Positions 50,801 through 62,811 are shown, numbered from the stretch's first letter. The stretch: DNA of 64,000 bases from Enoplosus armatus (GCF_043641665.1 NC_092189.1:12678833-12742832); one strand, 5' to 3'. The notes: generated by a model not told the origin, from the letters alone. Program-made: numbers and translations.

Positions 50801-52116
50801 CTGACTGTGCAGAACTCCTCTGCTACACCTGAGGACAACGTTAGACCACATTAGAGACAGAAGTGACTGATGTGTCCAGCCATGTTTCACGCTGCAGTCC
50901 CTGGATGGGACATTGACATTTTACACATCTCTAGAAGTTCTATACCTGTAAATGTGATTTAATCAGATTTACTTGAATTGTTTTAGTATGTTTTTTTTCT
51001 ATCTAGACTTGATGAAAGAAATCTGGACATACTGATAGTTTGATTTTGAACACAGCCTCAGTTCAGTTCATAACACGAGTTAATTTCCTGCTGCTTGTGC
51101 ACTGTAGAAAGACAAAGTTGCTGTGATAAAATGCTCTGGCGCCAGGTTCACATCATATCATTCACAACGTTCAATTTAAATCCAATATTAACACTAATAG
51201 AAAGGATTCAGCTGATTTAAAATATAATGAGCTACACATTTTTTTGTGTGATTTCAAAATTCAGTCAGTTTAGGCCCATTAAATGATGTGACTGCAGAGC
51301 CGTCAGTGGGGTTAACCACTTTGAACTAATGAGAAAAAAGGGACGTTTTATTGCCCTTCCCATTCTGCCCACATTATGTGAATGCAGCATAAACTCATGG
51401 TTCACTTACTACCCTTTTCCAGAGTTTTTAATCGTATTCCACGGTCTTCTTCAGCAACTAAACCTGTTTAGGTGTCATCACCAACCGAAGTCCTGCCCTT
51501 ATGACACCTGAGAAATTTCTATTCAATGAAGAAGACCTTGGGATGTGGTTGACAGCTCCAGAAAAAAGCTAGTTAGTGAACCTGGAGTTTAGAATATATT
51601 GTCACAGATATGTGTTGCCAAGATCAAGAGTTAGTTCATCAGTCAATATCAGTACAATCCACATACTGTAGTCATTGTGTTACTTTTAAGTTTTGTTATC
51701 TATCACTGCAGAATGTTCTCCCGTCCTGCAACTTGTCTTGCATATTTGTTGTCATCCCGCTGACATGTCAGAGACCGAGCAGGAGGCTCATTGTGGCTTC
51801 ACTGACAGAAAAGACCCATCGGAGCCAAACTCAGAGGAGCTGTTTGTTTCTTGTACAGTTATTATTCTGCTGTGATGTACTTGGTGGCATTTCTGCCTCC
51901 TGTCATAACACTGACCCTAAACATAAACACACCTGTGCAGGACGCCGGCGGCAGAAACACGCACACGTTGGCAGAAACACGCACACGTCGGCAGACTGAT
52001 GTGAGGGACAGAGCCACAGTGGACGGAGACACACGTTGGGCCGCCGGCGAGGTGAGCGAGGGTCAGTGAGGGTGAGTGAGGGGAGGTGGGTTTGACATTC
52101 TGGGGTCAGGGTCTGT

Positions 52117-52175
<59 letters not shown>

Positions 52176-54669
52176 AGTTAAAGGCCAGATTTATGGGCAG
52201 TCTGTACTCAATCAAATGTGCATTCCTTTACTAACTCAACACACACAAACATGCACACGTATGCATCCAGATTGTGCATTAGAGTGCAGATCCATGTATG
52301 CACAGACGTTATACTGAAGCACATATAAACAGACCATTGTGTACTCAAGCACACACGCACACACACAAGCTTTTCCCATCACGTCTCCCATGAGATTCCT
52401 TCCTCTGGAGTTTGTTCATACTGAATTTCAAATTGATCCTCTTGGCACTGGACACACTCCGGGGTTTGCCAAACATCAAACATCAATGACCCAAAAACAA
52501 AGGCGAAAGAAAACACACATTAAAAAAATCCAATAAAATTATGTTTATGCCCAGAAACTCTCTGTGCGCAACTATTTCTGTGCAAGTATTTCTCGTAAAC
52601 TCAGCGTCCTTCCCTTCTTACCCCGACGTCTGTCTCCCTTTTCACCTTATAAGCCAAATCCATCCATGTCTTTTTTTAAATCTGTGGATTCCAGTCCCTC
52701 CATGCTTTATCGCCATGTTTGGTTTCAATTTCTTTGTCGCTTCATCTGTCCCCCCTCTCTCCCTAAATCTTCCTGAAACATCAAACTTCCTTCTTAAAGT
52801 CTCCTTCCTTTCTCTCCCTAATTACCGTTCCCCTCTCTTCCTTTCACTAATTGGCTCCACTCGTTTCCTCCATCAACATCTTTCATTCCCTCCTTCCCCT
52901 TTTTCAGACCTTCGGTTTTTAATTTGCCTCTTAACACCAAACCACCTCCTCCTCCTCCTCCTCCTCCTCCTCCTCCTCCCCATCTCCACCTCATGGTTTT
53001 CTCTTAAAAAGAGAATCATGCCGGAACGTGCTGTTGAATTTCAAAGTCACTGTATTTAGAGAAAGTAGGAAAACAGTGGTGGAAAGTATCTGAGTAAAGT
53101 ACAGCTCTGACAGTCCAGAGGTTTTACTTTGGAGTAAAGAGCTGAAATGATTAGTCAATTAATTGTAAATCGACACAAAATTAATCTGAAACTATTCTGA
53201 TCAATTTTCCAGCAAAAATGGGAAATATTCATTAGTTATATAAAAAGTGATAGTAAAGAGAATATATTTGGAGACTTTTGAAGATCACCACTGGGTTTTA
53301 GGAAATTGTGATTTTTCTGATATTCTAGACCAAAGAAGACTGATCAATTAATTGACAGATTAACTGATAATAAAATATTTGTTGGTTGCAGCCCTAACTA
53401 ACACGTAAGCTCTTGTATATGTGTTCTATTTGCAGTTTTGTTAAATGTTTTATTTCATATTTATTGCCTCTTTTACTGGTCCTTTTTTTAGGTGCATCAC
53501 TTATGGTCAGCTTTTTATTTATTAATTGATAGCATTGTATTAATATGTTGTCTTTTACTTTAGTGGCCCCTGAGCTACTCTAATGTCTTCTTGGAATAAT
53601 TGTTAGTTGGTGTGTTAGTGTTTCTCTTGTTGTGTCTTTCAGATGTCGGCTGCTGTGACCTGTTTGACTCGTGGGTCTTTTGTTATTTGTTACTGTGCAT
53701 GAGCGAATAACGTTATGCACTTATCAATCTGTTTGACTATTTCAATATATTCCACTTTGTACTTCAACTCCGCCACATTTCAGGGGTCAACATTGTACTT
53801 TTATTTTACTCTTTACATTTATTTGAAAGTTAGCTACTTTTACATTTAAAATACACGATGCATTGTTATACAGCCATTTAAACTACCCAATAGTATATAG
53901 AAAATTAAAATTAAAATGAGGTAACATATTAATCAGTAATTATAATAATTCAACAATATAATTCAACACTGACAGGGTCCTGCTTAATGAGTACTTTTTA
54001 GAGCATTTAGATGATGATCAATAAACTTTATATAAAGTTTTGAATGCAGGACTTTTAACAGCAGTATCAAAGAGTATTTTTACACTGTGGTATTATTGCT
54101 GTTGCTCAAGTAATGGGTCTGAATCTGAGAGTGAGGGAAGATGTTTTGGGGTCTTGAAGGATAGAGACAGAGAGGAGGAGGAGGAGGAGGAGGAGGAGGA
54201 GAGGATTTGAAAGAAAGGAAGGAGAGGAAAAGGAGTTAGTGGAGGGGAGAGAGAGGGAGCCGGTGAGGGAGAGTTTTGTGAAGCGAGGGGCCATGTTAAT
54301 TTGGGAAAAATGTAAACAGCATGTGTAACTGTTCAAAGCGTGACCGACTCATTTTATATCATTCCCCCCGTCTCTCTCTCCTCTCTCTTTCCCTCTGGGT
54401 GCTGCTAACTTCTGTCAATCGGGAATCTGCACTGCATTAACCCCTCTACCGCCAGTTCCTCTCTCCTTCTCCCTCCCTCCTTCTCTCTCTATTTACTTTT
54501 ATCGGTCTCTACCTCTCTTTACTCTCTCTCCCCCTCCACACACATAACCTCCCCCCTCCTTCCACACATCCTCTTGACATCCATGTATATATATACCGTG
54601 AAGAATTGAGGATGGCGCTGAGCGAATCAAAAGATGTGAAAGGTTCACTTTTTCCTCTCTTTTCACATC

Positions 54670-54725
<56 letters not shown>

Positions 54726-54744
54726 GTCTCTCTCTGTCTCTCTG

Positions 54745-54778
<34 letters not shown>

Positions 54779-55108
54779 TTTTCATTCTTCCTTTGTTTCC
54801 TCCTATTGGCCGGTGTGTGTTTGAGCTCACTGGTCCAACACACACTAACGCTTTTATCTGAAAAGCACCGACACTAATTCAACCCTTGCAGCAATAACAG
54901 GCCTTGTCTGTGTGTGTCTGTGTGTGTGTGTGTCTGTGTGTGTGTGTGTGTGTGTGTGCATCTGTGTGTGCATGTGTGTGTACGTGTATGTGTGTATTAG
55001 AAAGAGCGAGAGAGGAAAGAGTGTGTGTGTTTAAAAGAGAGAAAAAACATGTTCCTGTGCATCTATATGTGTGAACATGTGTTGTTGTGTGCATGTGTCT
55101 ACCTGGGG

Positions 55109-55141
<33 letters not shown>

Positions 55142-55462
55142 CGTCACCAGCTGAGCTTTCTGTTTATTAGCTTGAGTATCAGAGGGAGCGGCAGTTTGCT
55201 CTGCACTCAGCCCTCTATTTATTGTCCTTCTAAAGTTACGCCAAATTTGCTGACGACCGGCCGGCTCACATGATGTGACCACCTAGACGGTGACGAGGAG
55301 AGCAAGAGAGGATGACAGGAGGAGGAAGAGGAGAGAGAGAGAGCGGAAGAGAGAAACTCGCATCTTTTCATCAGTCAGTACTGTCTCTCCCTCTTTCTTT
55401 CGCCTCCTTTTCCTCCCTTTCATAGACACGGAGCAGCAGCCGCACCAGTCGTCCCAGGGGGA

Positions 55463-55520
<58 letters not shown>

Positions 55521-56324
55521 TCTCACACCCTGACTAACGTGAATCATGTACTTTCTCATATCAGTGACAGCTAACTAGACAGGGGCTTTAGCTGCCTCTG
55601 ACCCCCTCAACCCCTGTCATTTTTCACTGTGAATAAGAGCCTCTCTCTCTCTCTCTTTTATACACACACACATTTTCTTTCAGTGGTTTTACTCTCTCTC
55701 TCTCTTTTTGTGGTCTGTTAATCTCACATTCCTCTCACATAGCCTTCACATTTCGTGGAAAATCTGAAAAAGACATACAAAAATGTTTTCTGTGTCTATT
55801 ATTTCCATGATAACCTTTGAGGTTTTGCTGATGAGCCACCAAAACCATCTGTTTGTTCATCATAAACGTCCTAATGTGAAGAAATGATTTACAACCACTA
55901 TTCAACTAATGTGTTTAAAAAAAACATTAACTAAACATTAAAAGAGAAAAACAATTTTAAAGTTTCAATTGATTTCTTTCCACTGTTAGAAAAACAATGT
56001 GAGTGAAATTGGAATTAGTTTCTTATAGTTTTAGCTACTATGCGCAATTAAACCACAAGATATGACGATATTTAGAAAGTGGGTTAAAACAGAAAACACA
56101 CCTAAATATTCTGAACCCAACTTTGAACATATTCACAACTTTTACTATTAATTGGATTTGCAAGAAAACAAAATCTCCATATCGACGAAATTGAACCAAA
56201 TAATAATAGCCTAATTATTAGAGCAGGGCAGTAATGATAAGAATCCCATAAGTGTTTTTCTGTTTTTTAAAAACTCTCATAAAAAGTATTAGATAATGTG
56301 CTTACCTCCGCAACACCTTTTCAT
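44625..56324 (-). CDS. clcf1: Cardiotrophin-like cytokine factor 1 (CLCF1), IL-6 family, with a large insertion or unrecognised intron
   Basis: CLCF1 is a secreted four-helix cytokine; in mammals it pairs with CRLF1 and signals through the CNTF receptor, LIFR and gp130. Coding exons on the - strand: 56324-56306 (MKRCCG plus one base), 46969-46815 and 45980-44625 (TGA 44625-44627); phases match. Residues 1-24 form a signal peptide with a LVLLLAAAMATAL core. Helix A is about 40-62 (TYELTKYLEYQL), followed by YLGPPFNEKDF; helix B is 88-121; helix C is 128-153 (LLHFCTGLDGLLGSI); helix D is 476-505 (FWILRELQSWLWRSAKDFNR). These match mammalian CLCF1 closely. Read unspliced, exon 3 has about 306 extra codons between helices C and D, giving 509 residues against about 225 in human. 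A candidate in-frame intron (45639-44722) would leave about 203. The identity is secure; the mature form is not. Confidence 0.9.
44739..45656 (-). other. clcf1: Low-complexity segment in clcf1 last exon (insertion or intron)
   Basis: This segment lies between the conserved helix C region (ending LPPPSANMGG) and the helix D region (starting MNDFARK). Its 306 codons have no stop. The first part is rich in Arg, Glu and Gly (GRGERGRRGRREEP, VGEEEEEELER, WGRRRRRLLS). Then comes an 11-Asn run, then a Ser/Leu/Pro-rich part (LLSPPLTPLLSSTSSSSS). No fold or family is recognised. The + strand is correspondingly pyrimidine-rich, so part of its openness could come from composition alone. Confidence 0.7.
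45108..45140. repeat. (GTT)n trinucleotide repeat encoding 11 asparagines in the open clcf1 frame
   Basis: Eleven consecutive Asn codons, ten AAC and one AAT on the - strand, lie between Thr and Gln codons. The near-pure codon use indicates a young, slippage-prone repeat rather than a selected amino-acid run. Confidence 0.9.
46190..46590. repeat. Dispersed 'agctgcttta' family repeat (copy 4) in clcf1 intron 2
   Basis: It contains 'cagctcctgagggaagtatc', 'ggctctttagctgctgaatg', 'gtctgtcggctgtttgttg', 'gagagcagtgagagtgaacc' and 'aaaacagtaaagttgcgggc', ending near 'ttttagccgctttaatgg'. This is the clearest copy of the family and the reference for the other three. Confidence 0.7.
47750..47865. 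repeat. Compound (GT)n-(GA)n microsatellite
   Basis: A GT run (about 47750-47787) passes directly into a GA run (about 47790-47865). Alternating purine-pyrimidine next to a pure purine tract has both Z-DNA and triplex potential. Confidence 0.95.
51950..51991. repeat. 20-bp tandem duplication
   Basis: The unit ggcagaaacacgcacacgtt is present twice with one difference (tt versus tc at the end), followed by a partial third copy (ggcaga). It lies in clcf1 intron 1 within a CpG-containing stretch. Confidence 0.85.
52118..52172. repeat. (GT)n microsatellite
   Basis: A pure GT run of about 55 nt inside clcf1 intron 1, preceded by a 'gtgaggg' near-tandem stretch (52050-52090). Confidence 0.9.
53072..54121. 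repeat. Nested dispersed repeats: an older element split by a later insertion
   Basis: The outer element begins 'gtggtggaaagtatctgagt' (53072) and resumes at about 53745 with 'ccactttgtacttcaactcc', 'gccacatttcagggg', 'ttgtacttttattttactc' and 'gatgcattgttatacagcca'. It ends with 'gaatgcaggacttttaaca' and 'gctcaagtaatggg'. I recognise this order from a common perch-like fish repeat. Between its halves sits a copy of the 'gcaactaacgattattttc' family (53135-53400) plus about 340 bp of other AT-rich DNA. Confidence 0.6.
53135..53400 (-). repeat. Dispersed 'gcaactaacgattattttc' family repeat (copy 3, reversed)
   Basis: It starts 'gctgaaatgattagtcaatt' and 'aattgtaaatcgac', has 'ttctagaccaaagaagactg' and 'atcaattaattgacagatta', and ends 'ggttgcagccctaactaaca'. 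This is the usual terminal phrase of the family and pairs with the copy at 60110-60350. Confidence 0.65.
54172..54201. repeat. (GAG)n run
   Basis: Ten GAG units in clcf1 intron 1. A complementary (CTC)n-type run lies at about 52945-52978, so the intron transcript could form a long-range purine-pyrimidine hairpin. Confidence 0.85.
54669..54780. repeat. (CT)n tract with regular CTGTCT interruptions
   Basis: About 110 nt of CT repeats interrupted by ctgtct at irregular intervals (tctctgtctctct words). Confidence 0.9.
54908..55520. repeat. Cluster of GT microsatellites
   Basis: GT-rich tracts are at about 54908-54975, 55111-55140 and 55465-55518, with short GA runs between. They lie about 0.8-1.4 kb inside clcf1 intron 1 from its first coding exon. 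Confidence 0.9.
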
Positions 56325-58600
56325 TTTCTCCAAATCCTTTTAATCCGTTCAGTGAACTCTCAGAAGTTCGTCCGCTGGCAAATTTAACAGCTGAAATAAA
56401 CCGATAATGATGTCTCCTCTGCTCTTGAAGTTTACAGTTCGCTCTCTTTAAAAAAATCGCAAACTTTTCATCATGTGTCGGCTCAATTAAACCTGCCCAC
56501 CTCGCTCACACAGCTCTGGATGAGGTGTCGGGGAAACGCAGGTGATGTCGCTACTTTTTTAATCCTATAAATTGAATGTACTGATTATATTAAAGATGTT
56601 ACAGTCAAAAGGAGACAGCTGAAATATTGACGGTCCGCTGACTTGGTGCGTGTGGTCTGTGTGACAGACTGAATGACGGCGCAGCCTTTTTGTACCTCCT
56701 CCTCCTCCTTTTCTACCCCTTTCTCCTTTTCCTCCCCTCCGTCCCATCCCTGTCTCTCCTTCTTTCGTTATCCTCCTCCTCGGTGCGGGTGATTCACCGC
56801 GTTGACGCATCGCAGCGCAACTTGACAGAGCCGCTGAACCACGGGACTTGTCACAACCCATTCGTGTCTCTCTCGCCTCGTCATCCTCCTGAACACAATC
56901 TGACTGCGGCCGTTTGATCTTTAATCTGTTCCCCTTTAATAAAGTGCGAGTCCGGCTGGATCAGTTCACTGCAGGCCAGGAGGACCCGGCAACCCTGCGA
57001 CCCTCCAATCATCCAGGAAACCAGGCATTACATGTTCTCTCTATCTGTCTAACTGTGTGGAAAAACGACAAGTGCTCGCTTTTCTTTTTTATATTATTAT
57101 GTTAATTCCAATTAATAGGTCAATAGGCTACTTTATCATCATGGGCCTTTCTTTAAATAAAATAATTACATTGACAATTAAGAGCAATTATTTTTCCCTC
57201 TTTAGGCAATCTTAAAATAATTGAAGACATATAAATAAATTAAAACTTTCATATATCATGAAAGTAGGCCTATATGCGGCAAAAAAAATAGCGTAACATT
57301 ATCAGGTAAAGTCAGAGGTAAGATTTCATTGGGTAGCCTATAATATGAATAGTTGTTGACAGGAATATTATAGGGTCTTAAATTTAGAGGCCTCCCATAA
57401 AGTTAACAATGGACCATATACTGCGAATAGTCTCTAAGAGAGAGGATGAAGAGAAGTGTTTGCTCCTCGCTGTTTCTTTCTTTCTTCCTCATTCCTCAGG
57501 TTTTATTTTTTTTATTGACATTGGGATTACGGTGATCTTCTTCTCTCACCTCCAGCTGTCACTCAGCGTACCAACAGCAGCCCATGCGAATGTTGTTGCG
57601 CGTGCACGAGGGGAGAGATTCGGGCAGAAGCATCACTGCTGATACTCAATTTGTCCTGGATCTAAGTTAAATGTTTAAAAAGAATCCCTCCCGCTTCCCT
57701 GGCAGTCGAGGCCTCTTGGTAAAATATTTTCATAATCACTCAGATACCCCGAAATATGTATTATATTACAGTATCCTCAAGGTTAACAACTCCCCTGGGG
57801 CCCCATAACTCTTGGGGGGCCTGAAGGCTCCAGGGTTACTGTGTTACTGTGTGTCAACTGGTTTTGTCTGATTTGATTGAACATTTGTAGTATACACCAT
57901 AAAGCGCAATATCACCTGACATGACAAGGGCCTTAAATGGGTCCTGATTTTATATATTAAGACCCTGTTTATTTCAGTTATGTGCTTTTACTGTATGTTG
58001 CGCTATTACTTAAATTCCTTTGTTTAATCAAATTACTACAGCAAACAGGGCCCAGTAGAAAAACTGTACACGCTACACAAAGAGTGGGAGAAACAGATGG
58101 ATTTATAGGGGCCAAACAGTTCGTTTTTGCCCCAAGGCTCCCTGGCAGATTAATGTGGCCATGCGTATCTTATGAGTTTTATGTGATCCAGGTCCTTCCC
58201 ACAGTCACGTTAAGTCTGCTCTGTATCGTGGAGTTTCAAAATAACTATTCAGACTCTGACTTAGTAAATGATGTAATATCCACCTTTCATTGTTATTACT
58301 AAACTACTTCAGATATGCTGGACCGTTGCACTCTGTCCAGTTCTGTTTTCTATTACAATAGAATAGAAACATACTAGGCCTATTTCATTAGATGTGTTAT
58401 GTGCCACCCAGTGGTGATGAGTGGTCACTGCACTCTGCTCTGCCGCGCGGACTCTATAACAACTTTCTGTTTTCAAACAGGAGTTGCCATGAGCAACTCG
58501 ACAGTTCAAGTACTACACAAACATCTGCATCTAAAGCACTTCAGAGTGTGTATGCCTTCCATTAAAGGCTTTTATGATCGATTATTTAACTCTTCGCCAA
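56325..58600. other. Divergent intergenic region between clcf1 and ssrp1
   Basis: Head-to-head spacer of about 2.3 kb. The part nearest clcf1 (56325-56960) has more CpG and a CT-rich block (56695-56775), and likely contains the clcf1 5' UTR and promoter, although no TSS element is clear. The middle (57100-57400) is AT-rich. About 57780-58300 looks like an unclassified repeat with 'ggggcc' words. No coding exon is supported. Confidence 0.55.
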
Positions 58601-58610
58601 ACCGGAAGTA
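58601..58610 (+). promoter_or_regulatory. ssrp1: ETS-type site (ACCGGAAGTA) upstream of ssrp1
   Basis: ACCGGAAGTA is a full-consensus ETS/GABPA/ELK motif. It lies about 100 bp before the proposed end of the noncoding first exon, the usual place in TATA-less housekeeping promoters. Function is inferred. Confidence 0.55.
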
Positions 58611-58640
58611 AATACAAACAACATCCATGGTTCTTTCCTG

Positions 58641-58677
58641 TGACGTAGCGCTAGCTACCGATGCTACACGCGGGAAA
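58641..58677 (+). promoter_or_regulatory. ssrp1: ATF/CREB-like (TGACGTAG) and E2F-like (GCGGGAAA) sites at ssrp1 5' end
   Basis: TGACGTAG is at 58641-58648 and GCGGGAAA at 58670-58677. Both are near the probable start of transcription and fit a growth-linked gene such as ssrp1. They may lie within the 5' UTR exon. Occupancy is not known. Confidence 0.45.
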
Positions 58678-58704
58678 CAGGCGAAGCTGCTCATCACACT
58701 GACA
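58650..58704 (+). other. ssrp1: Probable noncoding first exon of ssrp1
   Basis: A CpG-containing segment ends in a good donor, GACA/gtaagg, after 58704. It can be joined to the acceptor (gtctgtag) at 59568, giving a 5' UTR that runs into exon 2 26 nt before the start codon. The TSS is assumed. An alternative start in the CpG-rich part of intron 1 (58870-59080) is possible. Confidence 0.5.
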
Positions 58705-59594
58705 GTAAGGCATGAAGTTTTCACATTGTATTTTACCGCTTATTTAGAAACCAATGTTGCAATATTTTTAAGTAGCAAGATGGTATAGATTGCTATCGTG
58801 CTTTATTTGGAGCTATTTCGTTTGCAAAATGAATTACGAACATCACTTGATTTCTTTACACCGGCCTAGCTCCGCTGGAGCGCTCGATTTGACGTAGGCT
58901 GTGTTTCTACGGGGCGGTGTTGTAGCGCGTGTCGTCTGTTACTCTGTCAAACTGAAGACTCAGTGCAACATCGCGCAATAAAAGAAGCGCACCCAGTGCA
59001 GTTCAAGTTAGCCTAGCTATTGTTAGTGGCGCAGCATGGACGCTAGTTATCGTTTTTATTCAGAAACAGTGGGACCTAACCGTTACTTAACGATTTATGT
59101 CAGAAGAATGTTCGTTACACGTACCTGTCTGGATTTTTACTGCCTACAGTCAACAACGTAAACTGTTAGTTAGCCAGCTAGCTCACAGTCGGTGCTTTAA
59201 ACTGTGAAAACGGTTAGTGGCTAGCGTCAGTCGGAAATGCTAATATCACCAAAATCAGTAAACCAGAAGTTAACAGAAACAATGCAGCTTTTAGTATTTA
59301 CACCATCACAGGATGGCAGGTCTCTCTTCAGTCTCTCTCTTCAAGTTTTTGGCTCTGTCACTGTGTGTCTGACCGTCATGTTTTCATCAACATCAAACTA
59401 TTTCCTGTGTGATCAGCAGCTCAAACTAACAGGAGAGGCAATGAAAATGACCGTTTTAAGGGTAAATGGGAATTTCATGCCCCAAACTGAAAATACAGTT
59501 TAAAAACGATAACGATAAAAGCCCTCTGGATGTTTGGTTCTATCTAATGCATTTTCATCTGTCTGTAGAGCATCAGTCATCGCCTGTAGCTGAG

Positions 59595-62500
59595 ATGGGA
59601 GACACGCTGGAGTTCAACGAGATTTACCAGGAGGTCAAAGGCTCCTGGGTCAGTATCCTCATCAATGCTCTCTAAGCTGATGTGTAGAGAGGAACAAGAC
59701 TGGGAAGCAGTTCAGAATACTGCCAATACAAAGGCTGATATCCACTTTTAAAGGCCATGATACCCGACCATGTCCATTTGTGGAGTTAAAGGGTGTCTTC
59801 CTGGATATACTGTGAAATACATAAAAACACCATGTTGTTAAATTAAAAAAAGACTAACTACACTAAAATAGGGAGTCTGAAACGAGTAACCTGGTTTGTA
59901 TTTACTGAGACTTGTACAAAATGATTGATACAGTTCAAAAATATGTCAGTGCATCCCAGTATTAAATTAATTATACAGAAGTGAGTTAAGTTCATTGATT
60001 TTTGGTCCTACCTTATGATAAAATTGGTTTTGTATTGTAAATTGGGATGAGGAAAACGATCAGTCATAATTTTACTGCACAATCATTATTGTTAAGAAGT
60101 TATCCCTTTGAACTAGGGCAGCAACTAACAGCTATTTTAATTATTATCAATTAATCTGCAGATTATTTTCTTAGTAGTAGAAAAATAACATTTTTCCAGA
60201 GCCCAAGTTGACTTCAAATCGCTTGTTTTGTCCGACCAAAAGTCCAAAACCCAAAGATAAGTTTATCATAGAAGACGAGGAAAACCAGAAAATGTTCACA
60301 TTTGAGAAACTGGAACAAGTACATTTTTGGCATTTTTCTTTTTCTTTAATAAAACAACAAAACAACAAAATAAAAATCTCTTCCCTTTATCGCTGCAGAA
60401 TGACGGGCGACTGCGTTTCAGCAAGCAAAATGTGGTTTATAAGAGCAGCAAGACGGGGAAGGTGGACAGCATCCCAGCTGGTGAGCTCAACCTGGCCCAG
60501 TGGAGACGAGTATGTCTAGGTCACGGCATCAAGTTGGGCACCAGCACAGGACATGTCTACAAATATGACGGCTTCAGGGACACAGTGAGTGGGGGTTTTT
60601 TGTGTGTGTTTTTTATGTGCATACGTGACATACCTGCAGGCTCCATGTAGATGTTTTTATTTCTTTGTGCAATAAAGCAGTGGTTTTACAGTTTTTGACG
60701 ATAAGACGGCTGATCAGGCTCTCTCTCTTCTGTCTGATGGCGTGATACCTCAACTGACTCTAAATCCTCCTCCCTGGTTGTACTTTTCGGTTTCTGGGAA
60801 ATAATTGTTACCTTACTCAGAGGAGGACGAGGCAACAGTGGAATATTACAGACTAACACACACTGCTGGTTTGTTCAACGATGTGTTTATGACAAGGGAC
60901 ACAAGCAAGGGGACCACCGATAAACAACTTCCATCCCTTGTCTGACATTTCCACAGAAAAAACGCTACCATTTTGCGAAAAGGCCACCACGTGAGTGAGT
61001 GTGTGTGTGTGTGTGGCTATCAAAAGTATGTGAAATGAGTCGGCTCTTCTCTCCAAAGCTCCTAATGGGATTAATGAGGGAAACCAGCGCTAGCATGTGT
61101 GTTCCATAAACAGTGTAATCATCGGCTCATGTGAGTCAGTGTTTATATCAATCCACTGAAACAATTTGGCTCAGAAGACAGACAAGAAAAAAAAATTGTG
61201 GTTGTGTTTGTTTTTTATCACCCTATTTTTTTTTTCTTTCCCCCGCTGCTCTGAGAGTTTGGGGAATGTCAGCACGCAAGTAAAATACTGGGATGGAGGA
61301 GCCGGTATAATGTGCAGTCTGTGGCTGTGAGCGGTGGCGTCTCCTGGGGTTAATCAGCGTATTTTTTTGGGAGATGGATCCTCTCTCGTAGCTCAGGGCG
61401 TGATGTCATTGTTTATTATCCCACAGCCAGTGTCGGTAATCGGGAGTTGGCTGGAGGTTTAGCCGCTGGCGAGGTGTACAGGAGCTGTGATGCATCTGTC
61501 CTTCTGAAGTGTCCTTGAGCAAGACATTGAATCTCTGCCAGAGAGGCAGTTATGTATCTGACCTGTAACTGTCTGCTGGAGAAGCAGGGGGTGTCGAGGT
61601 GTGTATGTCACTTCGATTTGATTCAGTCGGCCCAAGACATCATCGTTTACATTGAGAATGTGGCACTGAATGTAGGCAGCTGACTCTTGTGTTTGCATTT
61701 TGGTGATAGGGCAGGGTATCGAACTGCAAAACGTTTTTTGGTACAGAGTGAAATGTCAAGTACCAGATCAATCGAAAGTGAATGTAGAGCCGAAACAATT
61801 AGAGGATTTTGATTATCACTTAATTGTTGAAGCCACTTATCATGAAAAATCTCTGGTTCTGGCCTCTCAAACATGAGTATCTGCAGTCTTTCTCTGTTTT
61901 ATATCACTGAAGCTTCAAATGCCTGGTCACATTCATAGTCTTCTTTACTTATTCACAGTTATTGACAGTTTTCTGATTGAAAGCATGAATTTGCCGGTTT
62001 TGGATTATTGTTTTATTTAGACAAAGTTCCTGTACAGCTGCTTGTTTTTACACATTTAACATTTGAGAAGTCTGGCTTCTTTTGTTAAGTGAACAAAAGA
62101 TTTTTGAAGAAAAACATTTTATATTAGTTAATATTCCTCAAAGTAAGGTTTAGAACAAATTTACGTGAGTATTGAGGCTGATGAAACAAGTGTGTGTTTT
62201 AATCAAGCCCCCAGGAACAGTGCTGGTCTGTGAGGTGATTTTGATGTAATGGTTGTAAATACATTAATACATTTTGTGTAGTGTCACAAAAAACTCTGGT
62301 ACAACTCTTTGTAATATCAGAGTTTGATCCAATAGGTCCAGTAAAAGTGGGAAAGTCTTGAAGAGCCTTATCATGAAATTATTTTGTGCCACTCAGTCTC
62401 TATGGGACATGTGGAAGCACGAACGCATTATCCAGTTTTTCTCAATATATCCTCAGATTTAACAAATGAGAGGTTGAAGGTTGTTGGGAGAGCATGGTTG

Positions 62501-62811
62501 AAAAATGCAGTAATAAAAGAGTTGGTGGTTTTTTTAAGTAAGACTGTATGTGTGTGGTGGGTAGTGGGGGGGTCTGTGTTTATTATGATTAAATGAGCTG
62601 AGCAACAACAAATCTGCCAAAACTGTAATGAGGAGTCGAGAAACACTCAACAGGCCTGATGAGGACACTGAGACACACACACATTCACACACAAACAGGC
62701 CACTTCTGCACAAACTCATGATTTTTATGCATTTACACATCTGCTCACACATGTTCTCCTATCTAAACAATGCCTTAATCCAGGCTGACAAACACGCTGA
62801 TGAACTGTAGT

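Larger units (their letters stand above)
46970..56305 (-). other. clcf1 intron 1 (9.3 kb), repeat-rich
   Basis: This intron lies between the 19-nt first coding exon (donor GGAG/gtaagc) and the second exon (acceptor CTCTACAG). It contains many simple repeats (listed separately) and a nest of dispersed repeats at 53072-54121. A short tail resembling a LINE 3' end ('gacactgccaataaagc') is near 47322-47342. Open frames inside (for example 48576-48962) show no family resemblance. No nested gene could be supported. Confidence 0.8.

Noticed and set aside
52541..53059. 172-codon + strand open frame
   Set aside because: Ser/Leu/Pro/Phe-rich translation of a pyrimidine-rich strand including the (CTC)n run; composition explains its openness.
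56566..56572. TATAAAT near clcf1 exon 1 as a TATA box
   Set aside because: It reads TATAAAT on the + strand, the wrong orientation for clcf1, and lies too far from ssrp1.
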